A stretch of DNA of 64,000 nucleotides from the NCBI GenBank assembly GCA_025175895.1, contig CM045988.1:95096960-95160959 (forward strand). The letters run 5' to 3'. The notes beneath the pieces were generated by a model that was given only the letters and a program-made list of their open reading frames with translations, was not told the origin of the DNA and searched no databases. The stretch comes from Wurfbainia villosa. Lineage: Eukaryota > Streptophyta > Magnoliopsida > Zingiberales > Zingiberaceae. This document shows positions 47,808 to 59,689 of the stretch, in pieces. Made by a program: the position numbers and the translations under genes. The number at the start of each line of letters is the position of its first letter. Position 1 is the stretch's first letter.

Positions 47808-48872
47808 ATGGAGCGATGCGGGAAGGAGCGGCCGCGGCGCGGCCGCGAGTACCCGTCCTTCTCCTCCACCTTGCTCGACGTCATCTACCGCTCCATCGAC
47901 GAGTCCGACGGCGGCGGCGGAGAGGCCGACCGCTCCTCTGCCGTCGCTCCGCGCCGCCCGATTCCGCCCGCGAAAGAGAGGAGTACTCTGATCAGACCCC
48001 GCGTCCTCCAGCCCATCTCCACCTCCAGTTCCTCCGATAACTCCAGCTACGGCGGGTTCTCCTCTTCCTCCGAGCCCGACTCGGCCGCGAGCCACCGAGC
48101 CCGGATCCGTCAGATTCGCACCCTACCACCGCCTTCTCGCTCCACCACTGTCGTATCCGCGCCCCCCCCTCCTCCTCCTTCCCGACCGACGCAGCGCGCT
48201 CCTTCGCCTCCAGCGAAGCAACATCGGGAGAGGACCAGGTCGAGCTCGATCCGAAGCAAGCTCCGCGATCTGGGGCGACCCAAAACGCCGGCGTCGCCTG
48301 GCTCCCGCCTCGCCAGCCTCCTCAACTCCCTCTTCGCCAACGCCGCGGGGAAGCAGAGGAAACCGAAGCCCTCGGCTCCCACCGTCGACGACTCGCCCTG
48401 CTCGGCGGCGTCAACGCGTTCCCGTCCGTGCCTAGTGAAGACGCCATCGTCGAGGCGGGGTCCGACCTCGGACGACGAGGGCTTCAAGAGATCGGTGAGG
48501 TTCCACCCTGTGAGCGTTGTCATGGGCGAGGAAATCCTTCCTTGCGCCCAGAAGATCGCGTACGCTGGTGATCCTGCGGCGGCTGAGAGGTTCGACGATC
48601 GGAGGCGGCCAGCCACTGTGGCGGATGTGAAGGCGAGAGAGGATGCGAGGAGGAAAGTGGAGGACATGCTGAGAAGCTTAGACGTCGAAGAAGAAGACGA
48701 AGACGAGATGAGCGACTCGAGCTCCGATCTGTTCGAGCTGGACAATCTCACTGTTAGAGGAGCCGGAGCCGGAGCCGGAGGCGTTTACAGAGACGAGCTT
48801 CCGGTGTACGAGACGACGCATCCCGGTAACAATCGCGCTTTTCTCGCGGCCTCGTCCAATAAAAATTACTAA
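47808..48872 (+). CDS. BIG GRAIN 1-like protein
   Basis: A single-exon ORF of 354 residues from ATG 47808 to TAA 48870-48872. It has the BIG GRAIN 1 layout: an N-terminal motif PSFSSTLLDVIYRSIDESDG, long Ser/Pro/Arg-rich disordered stretches including a poly-proline run, a central block SRLASLLNSLFANA, and an acidic Ser-rich C-terminal motif MSDSSSDLFELDNL. Members are plasma-membrane-associated in rice and act as positive regulators of auxin response and transport; BG1 overexpression enlarges rice grains. There is no transmembrane segment. The ATG was chosen because it is the first in the frame and directly precedes the conserved region. Codon use is very GC-rich compared with the surrounding DNA, as is usual for intronless monocot genes. 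The immediate neighbours are decayed transposons, giving no operon-like context. Confidence 0.88.
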   Translation: MERCGKERPRRGREYPSFSSTLLDVIYRSIDESDGGGGEADRSSAVAPRRPIPPAKERSTLIRPRVLQPISTSSSSDNSSYGGFSSSSEPDSAASHRARIRQIRTLPPPSRSTTVVSAPPPPPPSRPTQRAPSPPAKQHRERTRSSSIRSKLRDLGRPKTPASPGSRLASLLNSLFANAAGKQRKPKPSAPTVDDSPCSAASTRSRPCLVKTPSSRRGPTSDDEGFKRSVRFHPVSVVMGEEILPCAQKIAYAGDPAAAERFDDRRRPATVADVKAREDARRKVEDMLRSLDVEEEDEDEMSDSSSDLFELDNLTVRGAGAGAGGVYRDELPVYETTHPGNNRAFLAASSNKNY

Positions 48873-51695
48873 AATTGGCAATTAAATCCGAAAAAAATGG
48901 CGGAAAGTAAACAGGTAGGTTGACTAGTTTTCTGTGTGCTTTCTTATTTTGGGTGCTAATTCTTAATCGTTAACTGCTTGGCTGAATATTAAAAATCTCG
49001 CTATCGTCGGTTTAATTTATATATTTAAAAAAAAAGGTAGATGCGACTATGCGAGCTATGTTTCAAAAACTATTTTCTAAATAAATGTTTTCAGCTGCTT
49101 TAATTTGTTTGGACTTTTAAATGTTTGATTTTTCTTTTTCATTTTTTTTTAAAATGACATTGAGTTGTGATTCACTGCAGGAAAGAAAATCTCGATAATT
49201 TTACCTTTTCATATTCGACGGATTCCCAATCAATGTGAGTTTGTGACTTATGGAATTCCATTAACAGGGGCCGCTAATTTTACCGACTAGAGGTACATTT
49301 GGAACATTAATAGTCATTCCTTTTATTTACCGATATTTTTTATATACATTAAATGGAAGATAATTTCTTATTTAGTAAAAGTGATAAATTTACATTTTTT
49401 TTACAGCAATTCAAATATGGATAAAATATTTTTTTTTAAAAAGGAAAAAAAAAATAAACTAGTTTTACTATATATTGTTTTTACCTATTAATTAAATCTG
49501 GGTACAAGAAGTTTACAAATGGCTGTTTTTCCCTCTCTTAATATTTTGTTGACTTATTATTTGACTTAATAATGATATTGGAGGCGCATAACTATATTTA
49601 CATATTTTTTTCGTATTAAAATAGCAAGTTTCAATCGATTCAATTGGGTCGAGCGAGATAATTGTGTATATGGTTAAAACGGCTAAATTTTTTCAACATA
49701 TAAAACTTATTTTCTTGTTTGTTTTAAAATGTACTTACATTATTCTAATTAAAATTCAAATATCGATGAAAAAATAATATTACAATATATAATACATTAC
49801 ATTCACTATGCTGTATAATTTATTTTTAAACAGTAAGCAAACTACTCTTAAACTAAATTGTATATAAGTCTCATAAAAAATGAGTTCATGAGCGATGATT
49901 ATATAACTTTTATTATTATTTTTAAATATGAAATGAATATAAAAAACAATCTCTCATATAAGTCCATGTTAAATTTAATTTGCTAAGATTTGATTTGAAC
50001 TCTAACTATAACTAAAAATACTATAAAACAATTATTTACCAAATCAATTCGCATCCAAAGTTTATCTCATCTTTAGTATTGGCCATGGCATAGTCACAAT
50101 GAAATGAACAAGAAGGAAAGGGTGTGTGGTTCTTTTGATCTTTCACCTTCTCTTTTTCAGCTTTCATGAGTTCATGAGTCAAAAGAACTCATGGGTGATA
50201 ATTCCATCATGGCCGGACCATCAAATCCATCTTATCCTTGCATTTTCCTTTTTTTTTCCTCCTTTTTAATTTGATCACTCGCTTTATAGAGAAATACAAG
50301 TTTTTTAAGTATGGCATTAATGTCGATATATAATATATGTTGATAATCAAACACATATATATCTGATCTCATTTTGTTATAAAACAAGAAAGGATTGTTG
50401 CCCACTTTGTAAGGCGTTAAATTAAATGGCTCAAATATCCTTAAATTAATTTGTAAGTTTTAGGCCCTCCATTGAAAGAATTCTAGGAACTCGAAGGGAC
50501 AATTAATTATTGCAAGTTTATATTTAATCTCTTAATTCCCCCTTTTTTTGCCATGCAAATGGATTGATCTTGGGGACTTCAAAGTGCGTACCATTTTGTA
50601 CTCTTAAACATTATTATTAAGAAGATATCTTCTTTTTTCTCCTTTACAATAATGCACATCAAATTAATTAATCCACATTAAACGTCTATAGATATAGCTA
50701 AACAGGAGCATGTCTGACTAGGGTTTCTTGAAAAACAAAGGCTTGCTTTGCATGGCCACCCTAATACCCTACGTGGAAAATTAAAGTCCTCTCAAGTCAT
50801 TAACTAATCGAGGTTTTATATGTGGCACACTCAACCTTGTGGTTGAAAGCCAATTTAATTATTTAATTAAGGTAGAGGATTATATATAGAGAGTAGTATC
50901 TACTGCACTTAATTAGGCAGGGCTTGCACTAAACACTAATGATGCTTGCCTACGTACTTTAATGATTTGAATTAGCCTAAACTTAGATGTGACTTTAAGT
51001 CGAAACAAGTCGCGTCTCAACGTCAACAAGAGGACCTCAAAGACTAAATCTATGAAGAAATTAAATCTATTAAATGAAATTGCCACCGAGCTATATATGC
51101 CATGCTTTTAGAGCTTTTTTTTCAACATTTAGCTAGCCTATGCTTTATAATAATAGAAAATGATTAAAAAATGATGACATTGGAAATAGACACGAGAGGG
51201 ATCGATCCACAAGTGCTAACACTCTGAAAAGATCACAATAAATATAAAAGCCAAAATTCTTGTACATGAAAAGAATCAAATCATGTTTCCTCGAACAATT
51301 AGCCAATGTTGTTATATTATATTGCCTATACAAAGTCAAGGCTCGGAACTTGGGTTATATGTCCTATGAGATTTCAAATCAAAAGGCATGCTATAATTTA
51401 TTTCTTACCCTTTTATCTCCTTGCGTTCAATGCATTGTGGAGAGGTGTTAAGGGGTGTTAACATCCTTCCACCACTTGAACACGTTCAAGTGGGATTGTG
51501 GTGGGCCAGCTAGATTAACGGCTATTTGAATGACTAGTTCAAAATAAATTGTTTAATTTTTTAACGGCTAGTTCGAAATTTCATCTATATATATCCATCA
51601 AAATGCACACATATTTTCATTTCAACTCACTATACTCTCTAAATGTCCTCTCCATTTATTTTGTTAGGTTCCTGCAATCTTATTTTCTATCCGAA
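48873..51695. other. Intergenic DNA downstream of the BIG GRAIN 1-like gene
   Basis: AT-rich with no supported gene. The last 250 bp, with AACGGCTA phrases at about 51518 and 51562, probably form the 5' end of the Harbinger-related element. Confidence 0.5.
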
Positions 51696-52961
51696 ATGGA
51701 TGAAAATAATAGAATATTTTTTACAAATTTCTTGAATTCTACCAGCAACCCACAAGAATATTCTTCTTCTCAAAATCCACAAATTCCACCAAATTATCAA
51801 TACCCACATCTATTTTCAAATATACTGTTTCCTCCACAAAATATTCAAAATTTCCAAAGTTTTGGAAATTCTATTAATCATCTGAATTATACCCCTCGAG
51901 GTCCATATCAACCGCTTCCAGCCGAATATTGGCAAAACATGAGTCATCCGTATTTTACGTCGTCGGTTGTTCATGGATATGATACCCCGCACACAACTGG
52001 TATGTCTTTCACTCCTCCAATGTCGAATGAACCTATAACTCCAACTTTTGTCCCAGAGACTCAACTTTCTGACCGTGAATCTCCAATTGAGGTGGTCAAT
52101 TTTGAAAAAATGATTTCAAATGCTGAGGGTACAAGAAAACGTTCAAGTTGGACAAAGGTTGAAGACGAGGTCTTAGCGAGAAGTTTTGTCACTATCAGCG
52201 ATGATCCAATAATCGACAATGATCAAAAGGCAGATGCTTTTTGGGGACGTGTTGCAAGCTACTACAATGAGAATCATCCCTCAGATTTAAACACCAGAAG
52301 TGCAAATGTTATACGGTCACATTGACACAATACAATCCAAAAGAAGGTATATCGATTCAACGCAAATTATAATAGTGTTTACAGTTCATATCGAAGCGGT
52401 CATAGTGACGAAGATATATTGAGGTTTGCGTACGAAAAATATCGATCCGAAAACAATGGCATTGTATTCAATCTTGAGCATGTATGGAGAATTGTCAAAG
52501 ACCGCTCAATGTTTACTCCACAGTCCACTGATCACTTTGTGACCATAAAAAAGATGAGGACCTCAGAGTCGGGAGCAAGCAACACCTCCTCCAACCAAGA
52601 TGTGAGTATAAACCTAGATGATGAAGATATTCGTCTAATGGGACAGAAAGCAGTAAAAAGAAAGGGAAAAGACAAAGTAAAATCGATCATGAAAGATCTG
52701 TCAATAAACTACAATAATATTTTCGCAAAGTTCACTAAGTATACAAGCGTAAAGAAGTTCGAAGTCGATTTGAAGCAAAAACAACTCGAAGTAGAGGAGA
52801 TTAAAGCAAAAGCTGTTTTGTCCAAATCTGAAGCTAAGAATCGTCACTTGAAGTTGAAGGAGTATAAAATATTGAACAAAGACACCTCGCAGATGACAGA
52901 GGAGCAACTTATCATACATGAATGTCTATGCCAGGATATTAGGTCGAGATGGAATATCTAA
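51696..52961 (+). pseudogene. PIF/Harbinger ORF1-type (Myb-like plus NAM-associated domain) protein, one nonsense codon
   Basis: A frame of 421 codons from ATG 51696 to TAA 52959-52961 is interrupted only by TGA at 52323-52325 (codon 210). A Gln/Asn/Pro-rich N-terminus is followed by a trihelix/Myb-like region (RKRSSWTKVEDEVLARSFVT, then FWGRVASYYNENHP), and after the stop by IQKKVYRFNANYN and a NAM-associated C-terminal region with a Lys/Glu-rich coiled coil. Such proteins are ORF1 of PIF/Harbinger transposons or their domesticated relatives, and in the transposon help the separate transposase bind DNA. No transposase ORF is nearby. By comparison with relatives the TGA sits where Trp (TGG) is expected, so a single G-to-A change may explain it. 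Confidence 0.75.
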
Positions 52962-53627
52962 ATTGTTTACTCAACGTTCATTTTCTAGTATTATTGTATT
53001 TTCGAGTGATTGTAATTTTTAATTATTGTATTTCTCATTTCGATTAATGTAATTTTCAATTATTATAATTTTACAAAATAGTCGTTGGAAATTAGCTGTT
53101 GCAATTAGCCGTCGGAAATTAACTATTGCAAATATTTTAATATTTTAAAATATATTTATTTAATATGATATAATTTTAAGATAATTGAGTAGACGATGGG
53201 ACCCATAAATAATGAGTGTTAATGTTAAAAGGGTTGTGGGTGAAAGAGATATGTTGTTATAATGAATATGTGACAGTGAACCCCATACTTTTTAATGAAA
53301 TGGAGGGTATTATAATAGAAGAGGATTGTGGATACTCTTGTAACTCCAAAAACATGCCCTCTTTTCTCTCTCTCTCTTTTTTCTCTCTTGGCTTTCTTTT
53401 CTAGAATTGAAATATATATATAATTCCTCTGCTCCTAAAGAATTTTTCATCCTTTTTCTCTATTTCATATTATTAATTATTGAGATTGAAATGACAAAGT
53501 TATACCTCTTTCAACACTATTATTGTATGGATTTAAATTTAGAATCGACCGAGAATGTATAGAGATCTTGGACGAATTAATATAAATTGAGTTATCTTAT
53601 AGAGAAAAAAATATATAATAAAATTTA
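52962..53627. other. AT-rich spacer between the Harbinger and CACTA remnants
   Basis: Contains GTCGTTGGAAATTAGCTGTTG-like imperfect repeats at 53080-53125. No gene is seen. Confidence 0.5.
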
Positions 53628-54010
53628 TACTACAAAAAAATATCAAATTGGTAACGAAATTTGACAACGAAAATAATTCATTGCAAATCTGCAATGAATT
53701 TTGCGACGAATTTTATGTTTCGTCGCAAATTAGTAATGAAATTTCCAAAAAAAAAAAATTTTGTTGCAAAATTATTTAAATTTTCAACATTTTATTTTCG
53801 TTGTAAATATTTGTAACGAATTTTGAATTCGTTGCAAAATCTGCAACGAATTTTATTTTCGTTGCAGATTTCTGCAACGAATTCAAAATTCATTGCAGAT
53901 TCTGCAACGAATTAAAAATTCGTCGCAGATTTGGCGACGAATATAGGATTCGTCATCAAATTAGCGACGAAATTTATAACGAAATAATATTCGTCGCTAA
54001 TTTTTTCCTA
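53628..54010 (+). repeat. CACTA terminal and subterminal repeat region
   Basis: TACTACAAAAAAATATC at 53628 resembles a CACTACAA terminus with the first C changed to T. It is followed by about 15 copies, in both orientations, of AACGAAT/ATTCGTTGC and GCGACGAAT/ATTCGTCGC words. Dense inverted short motifs next to the end are the transposase-binding region of CACTA (En/Spm) elements. Confidence 0.75.
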
Positions 54011-54828
54011 ATTATCCCGCCATTCCGAACCACACAATCCCTCCATCCTTCCTCCGCTCGATTGCTCGCTCCTTCCTCCTCCCGTCGCTGCCGTCGGTAC
54101 GCTCTCCTCTCCTAGTTTTCTTCCCTCGTCGTCGCCGGAGCATCGACGGCGCTGCCGTGAGCTCCCGACAGTAGCTCGCGGCGGCTGCGTGCCTTCGCGC
54201 TACGGCAGTGGCCGCCACACGCGTGCCCTCATGGTCACCGCGCGTGTGCCCTCACGCGGCGGCAGTGGCCGCTGCACACGTGCCCTTGCGGCCACCGTGC
54301 ACGTGCCCTCGCTCGCGTAAGGTTACGCCGCACCGTAGTTGCTGCGCCTTGCGCGTGCTTGGCAATTGTCGCGTGGTCTCGATCGTGAATTAAAATGTTA
54401 TTCAAATTATATAAATCAGTATAATGTGTTGTAATCTAAATACAAAATTATTTTCATAGGTTTGTCCTACTTCATTACGGTGTTCGGTGTGTTCGTGAAG
54501 TGTTCATTTAGCCGTGAGCTCATCCGCACGTTGTTTCTATCTGGACAGGTACGCATAAAAATATTGTATATTTATAACATTAATTATAGTATTATTAATT
54601 TTTTATATTAATTATTCTTAATGTTTGATTTTAATTTAATTACTGTTAATAGATCATATTTGTTTGAAATGATATTATAGTTTGCAATTAAATATTACAC
54701 AAAATCATATTTAGTATTAGAAAATTTTTATTTATTTTGAGTATAAATTTATGGTTAGATTGATATATATGAATGAAGTTTGGAAGAAATTAAAATTAAT
54801 CGTTGATATAATTTCGAAAACAGGATCA

Positions 54829-56267
54829 ATGGAGAGAGAACGAAGTTAGATGTATAAAAAGAATTTATCAAAAAGTCATAGTTTAACCGATGAATTTATA
54901 ATTGGGTTGGAACTTTTTTTGAGATTTGCTAATAACAATGTTGAGTTTATGAATGAGAATAAATTAAAGTGTCCGTGCAAAAAATGTCATAATGGTAAAT
55001 TTTTTCAATGTGATAAAGTTCGAAAACATCTTTGTAGATTTGGTTTTACGCCAAATTATTATAATTGGACTTGTCATGGTGAACCGTTTATATCCGATGA
55101 AGAGGTTGGACGAAACATACAAAGGATAGTTAGTGAAGAGCAAGTAAATTACGATCAATTCAATCCATACAAGAGGATGATAGTTGATACAGTTGGTCAT
55201 AATTTGAATAGTGAACCAAATGCTTCAAGTTCTAGTTATCCTCAAGCATTTGAACACATGTATACTAATTATTCAATACCGTTGGAGGAGATAGAAGTTA
55301 CTGGTGTTAATGAAAATGTGTACAATGAGCCATATATAAAATTTCAAGAAGTATTGAGAGCTGCAGATGAATCAAAATTATCTCTCACCGCAAGATTGTT
55401 GAATGTTAAAGCTGAGCATAATATGTCCGAAGAATGTTTTAATGATTTTGTTCAAGTTATTGGAGAAGTCTTACTGCGTGATCACATAATGCCGAAGGAT
55501 TTTTACAGTATGAAAAAACTTGTGAAAGATTTGGGTCTCTCAGTGTAAAAAATTGATGTTTGCAGAGATGGTTGTATGCTATTGGGGAGATAATACGGAT
55601 TTAGAGGCTTGTAAATTCTGTAGTCAATGCAGGTACAAGAGTATCACGAGATTAAATCGTAATAAGCGATTAAAATCATTCAGAAATGTTCTATTTACCT
55701 TTAACTCCTAGATTGCAAAGGTTTTATGCTTCAAAGGTCACTGCTGAACACATGACTTGACATGCAAATCATGAAACAGAGAATGGGTTAATGTGTTATC
55801 CATTTGATGCAAAGGCGTGGAAAAATTTTGATCAAACATATCCTGAGTTTGCGAATGAGACCCGAAACATCAGGTTGGGTCTATGTGCTGATGGATTTGC
55901 TCCATTTGGCAAATCAGGAAGAACTTATTCTTGTTGGTCAATTATCGTAACTTCGTACAATCTTTCACCCGGTATGTATATGAAAACACCTTATATATTT
56001 TTAACATTGATTGTGCCTGACCCTCATAATCCGAAGAAGTTAATAGATATTTACATGCAATCGTTGATTGCCGAGTTGATCCAACTATGGGACGTGGGTG
56101 TTTCCACATATGATGTTCATACTAATCAGATGTTCACAATTAGAGCTGCACTTCTTTTGACTATAAATGATTTTCCTGTTTATGGGATGTTATCGGGTTG
56201 GAGTACTGCGGAGATTTTAGGATGTCCAATATGTATAAAGAATTTTCAAATTCGTATTTGGAGTTAA
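54829..56267 (+). pseudogene. TNP2-like CACTA transposase, N-terminal part (broken)
   Basis: The frame begins with ATG 54829, meets TAG at 54847-54849 (where a Trp codon is usual), and is then open from 54850 to 55548. This part holds the transposase-associated domain with its cysteines (KCPCKKCHNGKF, LCRFGFTPNYYNWTCHGEPF). A stop at 55546-55548 and a frameshift near 55583 follow. The conserved transposase region resumes and is open at 55791-56267 (LGLCADGFAPFGKSGRTYSC, LWDVGVSTYDVHTNQMFTIR, INDFPVYGMLSGWSTAEILG). The downstream catalytic half is missing. Intact relatives cut and rejoin the element at its CACTA termini. This copy cannot be active. Confidence 0.85.
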
Positions 56268-57642
56268 AAAAATATTGCATTGACTAATTATCCATCTAAT
56301 TATATATTTCAACTTTAAAAAAAAATCTAAAATACACCCACCAAGACATTTTAAATAATTCTATCATTAATTAATTAACTGTCTAATTATCCATCTAGTC
56401 ATTTCTCTATTTATTATATTTATATCACAATTATAAATTATATCTCATTTCTATTTCTTCCCCTTAACTTTATTTTCCTATTAAATTTTTATAAATTAAG
56501 ATCTAACTTGGAGGCTTTTTGTTTTCAATCTTAGCCTTAGAAGTCAACTCCGCTAATATCACTTCTCTTTTTATTGTCTTTCAGTCTTTCCTCTGTATCT
56601 TCTAAACCTCATCGACTGTCTTAAATCAGTTCATCAATGTGCTTCTTGTTATTCCATCTGCTTTGCTCTTCTTTTACTTCTTTTTGTGTTCATCATTATC
56701 TTTTTCAATGTAATTTAGTTGTTTCAATCTGAAATCGATTGGTTAATTAATCTCAAAGCTGAATATTTATTTTATTTTTGAGGAGGGATAAGATGTCGTT
56801 GTCGATTTATTTTTTTAATATCAATTTGTCTTTGTATGCGTATATCGAACGATTCGAAAAGGGATAACTCAGACTCCTCGAATGATGATGGAGCAGCAGC
56901 ATTTGCAACAGGGTCACTGTCTCTGCAACAACAACTGCAACTTCTTTGGGAGCCTCGCAATGATGAATCTCTACTTCAAGTGCTACAGGAGTACGCAATC
57001 ATTTCCTCAAGGAGGTGCGACAACGACAACACAAACTCTTGCTGTTGAACTCCCTTAGTCCCTCCCCTTCTCTATCTCCTTATCGTCGTCCCACATTACC
57101 ACGACCGAGGTAACGAATGCCTCCACTGTGATTGCCTCCCTTGCCATTTTGTTTTCTTTGGCGAATGCGACGAAGGAGGTAAAGGTTGCGGAAGAGAAAA
57201 AGGGTTAAAAAAAAATATTTCAATTTGATAGGATAGGTTGAAACATAGAATCGGTACGATCCCACCGATTATGAACGATCCCAACGATCCTAATGTGATC
57301 CCACAGTAAAAAACAATCCCATACGATCCAGGAGCGTTTTGAGATTTCGGATCGTAGGACCGTACGATCCAGGATCGCGATTCTGCAAACCATGTCTACA
57401 ACCCAACCATAATTTCAATTATAATATTAACCTGAAATATAAATATTTATTTTAAGATTATTAATAATAAAATCTGATAATAGTTAAAAAATAATAATTT
57501 GGCAATCTACTCAATCCTACCGAACCCAAAGACTTGCTGCACCCATGAAAACACATGCATGTTCGTTGCTGGTTCATCTGGTAGACGCCCACTCTCACGT
57601 AATTGTGTAATAACTTAGCGATCCTTTCGTCCTGATCTTTCA

Positions 57643-57722
57643 GGATTCGAAAGAGAATAAATCATAAAAAAAATATATCCGTAAATACGATTAATAAAAT
57701 AATAAATAATCATCTAAATTTA
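57643..57722 (+). repeat. Dispersed repeat family C, copy 1
   Basis: Shares GATTCGAAAGAGAATAAAT, ATATCCGT, GATTAATAA and ATAATCATCTAAAT with 63440-63516 in the same orientation. Confidence 0.6.
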
Positions 57723-58649
57723 AAATTCCTTATTCATGTACAAATTAAATGCACCTATTAGTACGCCACACCTACATAAGCACCCACCCTGACGTAGTGC
57801 TCAAACAGATGGTAGTAGTTTCCTTTTGCAAGCAACGTTCGAATCACGTCCCATCGTCAACTTATATATGCGTTCGACACCGCGTATCGCGAACGATACC
57901 AAAATATCAGAGACCGAGTTCGGCGTACTTAATTAACCAACCACATTGAAGAAATATATATATATAACCAGTCAATTATACTTTATTGCGGTGGTGGTCG
58001 TTCGAACCTGTAGCGCAAACGTCGGAAGGTACCTAACCTTTCGATCTCCACCAAAAAAAGCAGGATAAGAGCAATAAAGAAGAGATTCGGGCGATGTTTG
58101 TTCCTGACGCACATCTCTTCCGTCACCAAGAGAATTAAAAAAAAAAAAAAAACTTTAACCTTGCTTTAATAATGCACCGAGAAAAGAGTCCAGATTACCT
58201 ACGATACGAGGGTCCTGAGCGAGGCATCGTAACGTACAGCTAAGGTTGCACCCAAAGCCAAGCATTCATGATCCGCGGGACGGGGACACTTGGGAGATGG
58301 ACCGGTATCCGTCGGTTGGAAGGAGGAACAAAACTTGCCAACTGGGTTGACAAGGAACAGTAAGATACCTTGTCCTTCAGATCGAATTGAGGGTCCGAAA
58401 GGGACGTCGCCGAGCGGAGGGGCCAGGCGGTTGAAATCTCAATCGCACAGCCACCGTTGGTACCCCACTGAACCCTATCCAGAATGAGTGGACAAGTGTC
58501 TGCGCAACGCCTCCTACAGATCCAGTCTCTGATTCTTATCTTATCCCTGTTTCAGGACCAGCAATTGGAGATCGACGGACAGTCTCCGTGATGATTAAGA
58601 TAGAGGGCTTTATCCAGACGCTTTAAAATATGATCGCTCTCCTTTTATC

Positions 58650-58960
58650 TGATAAATTTATAACAATGATCGCTCTTGCTTCATACATCTTCAAAATATC
58701 TCATCAATAATCGAAACTCAAATGACTTTATCAACCATCAATTAAATCAGAAAATCATTCATGATTTTTTTATAATTTAATTCGGACTCCACGATCGCAT
58801 CATCTCTGAACGACAATCTAACCTATCAAAATTATAATTCATCCACCGAATAAACTCTTGACCTCATAACCGTCCGAATAGATTTTTCTTAAATTCATCA
58901 TTGATAGTTATAATATCAATCGAACCATATTTTTCTATGAAATATCTAATTTATTTAGAC
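58650..58960 (+). repeat. Dispersed repeat family B, copy 2
   Basis: Diverged copy of 31130-31450, same orientation and block order (AATTCGGACT, TCATCCACCGAATAAA, CCGTCCGAATAGATTTTT). Non-coding. Confidence 0.6.
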
Positions 58961-59689
58961 ACAAAGATGCATCAACATCGTTTATTTATTCAAGCAACTA
59001 CTGAATCTGAGTCCATGTGCACGGACGCACTTCTTGATATTAAAATCGGCGTACGATCCACGTGCATTTGCTAAAATAACCAGCTCTGGATCTGATGACT
59101 AAGGGCTCTGATTAGCTTGGACTTTTTTATTAATCTCTTCAGAGGCCGCGTTGGAGATCTTATCCTTGCCAAGAAGCCATTCAAAAGAACCACTCGCGTG
59201 ACGAGAAGCAATATTCCCTTATCCATGTGGCTGACAAGTTCCTGTAAGCTCGGTGCATTTAATTTGTTCCCGTACCATCTAGCAGAAGAATTTATATAGA
59301 GGCTCGGCTACACGCTCACTCATGGATTGAATTGTCCAGATGCTTTTTTTTTAGCCTTCGTGATCTCCGTGAAAAAACATTAAAATGATCTATAGTTTAA
59401 GATGACTTTCTAAAAATTAATTCCAATTTTTACCAACTGGATTAGTCAGCCGGCTCTTCGTATGATCACGAGGAGCAACACATGTATGGGTAAACTCGTG
59501 AAACAATGCAAAGCAATACTGCCAAATATAGTCAGTTTTGGCCGATCTTAAAAGCTTGCTTTACCAAGCCGTTCTTAAAGACTAGGCTATCAAACTATAT
59601 TATTGAAAGAAATATATCCACCAAATAACAAAATAAATGATTCCTGAATCAGTTGAATTCTATTGGAATCGTTAACTTAGCGATTTCTA

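Larger units (their letters stand above)
53628..56267 (+). mobile_element. 5' fragment of a CACTA (En/Spm) transposon
   Basis: It comprises a terminal repeat, subterminal motif array, GC-rich leader (about 54010-54390), a probable leader intron ending at the ACAG at 54821-54823, and a TNP2-like transposase pseudogene. The second terminal repeat and the transposase C-terminus are not found, so the element is truncated shortly after 56250. Confidence 0.75.

Noticed and set aside
48110..48751. Minus-strand open frame of 213 codons opposite the BIG GRAIN 1-like gene
   Set aside because: It is an antisense shadow of a GC-rich coding exon, with low-complexity Ser/Arg/Gly content.
56836..57048. Gln/Asp-rich open frame of 70 codons
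   Set aside because: Short, without a known domain, and flanked by transposon-like sequence; a gene cannot be supported.
58290..58487. Open frame of 65 codons in a region with about half GC
   Set aside because: No family similarity, no clear promoter or splice context; left as unexplained intergenic DNA.
59270..59340. TTTATATAGAGGCTCGG as a core promoter
   Set aside because: The only nearby ATG is followed at once by a stop (ATG GAT TGA), and no coding region follows, so no gene can be attached.
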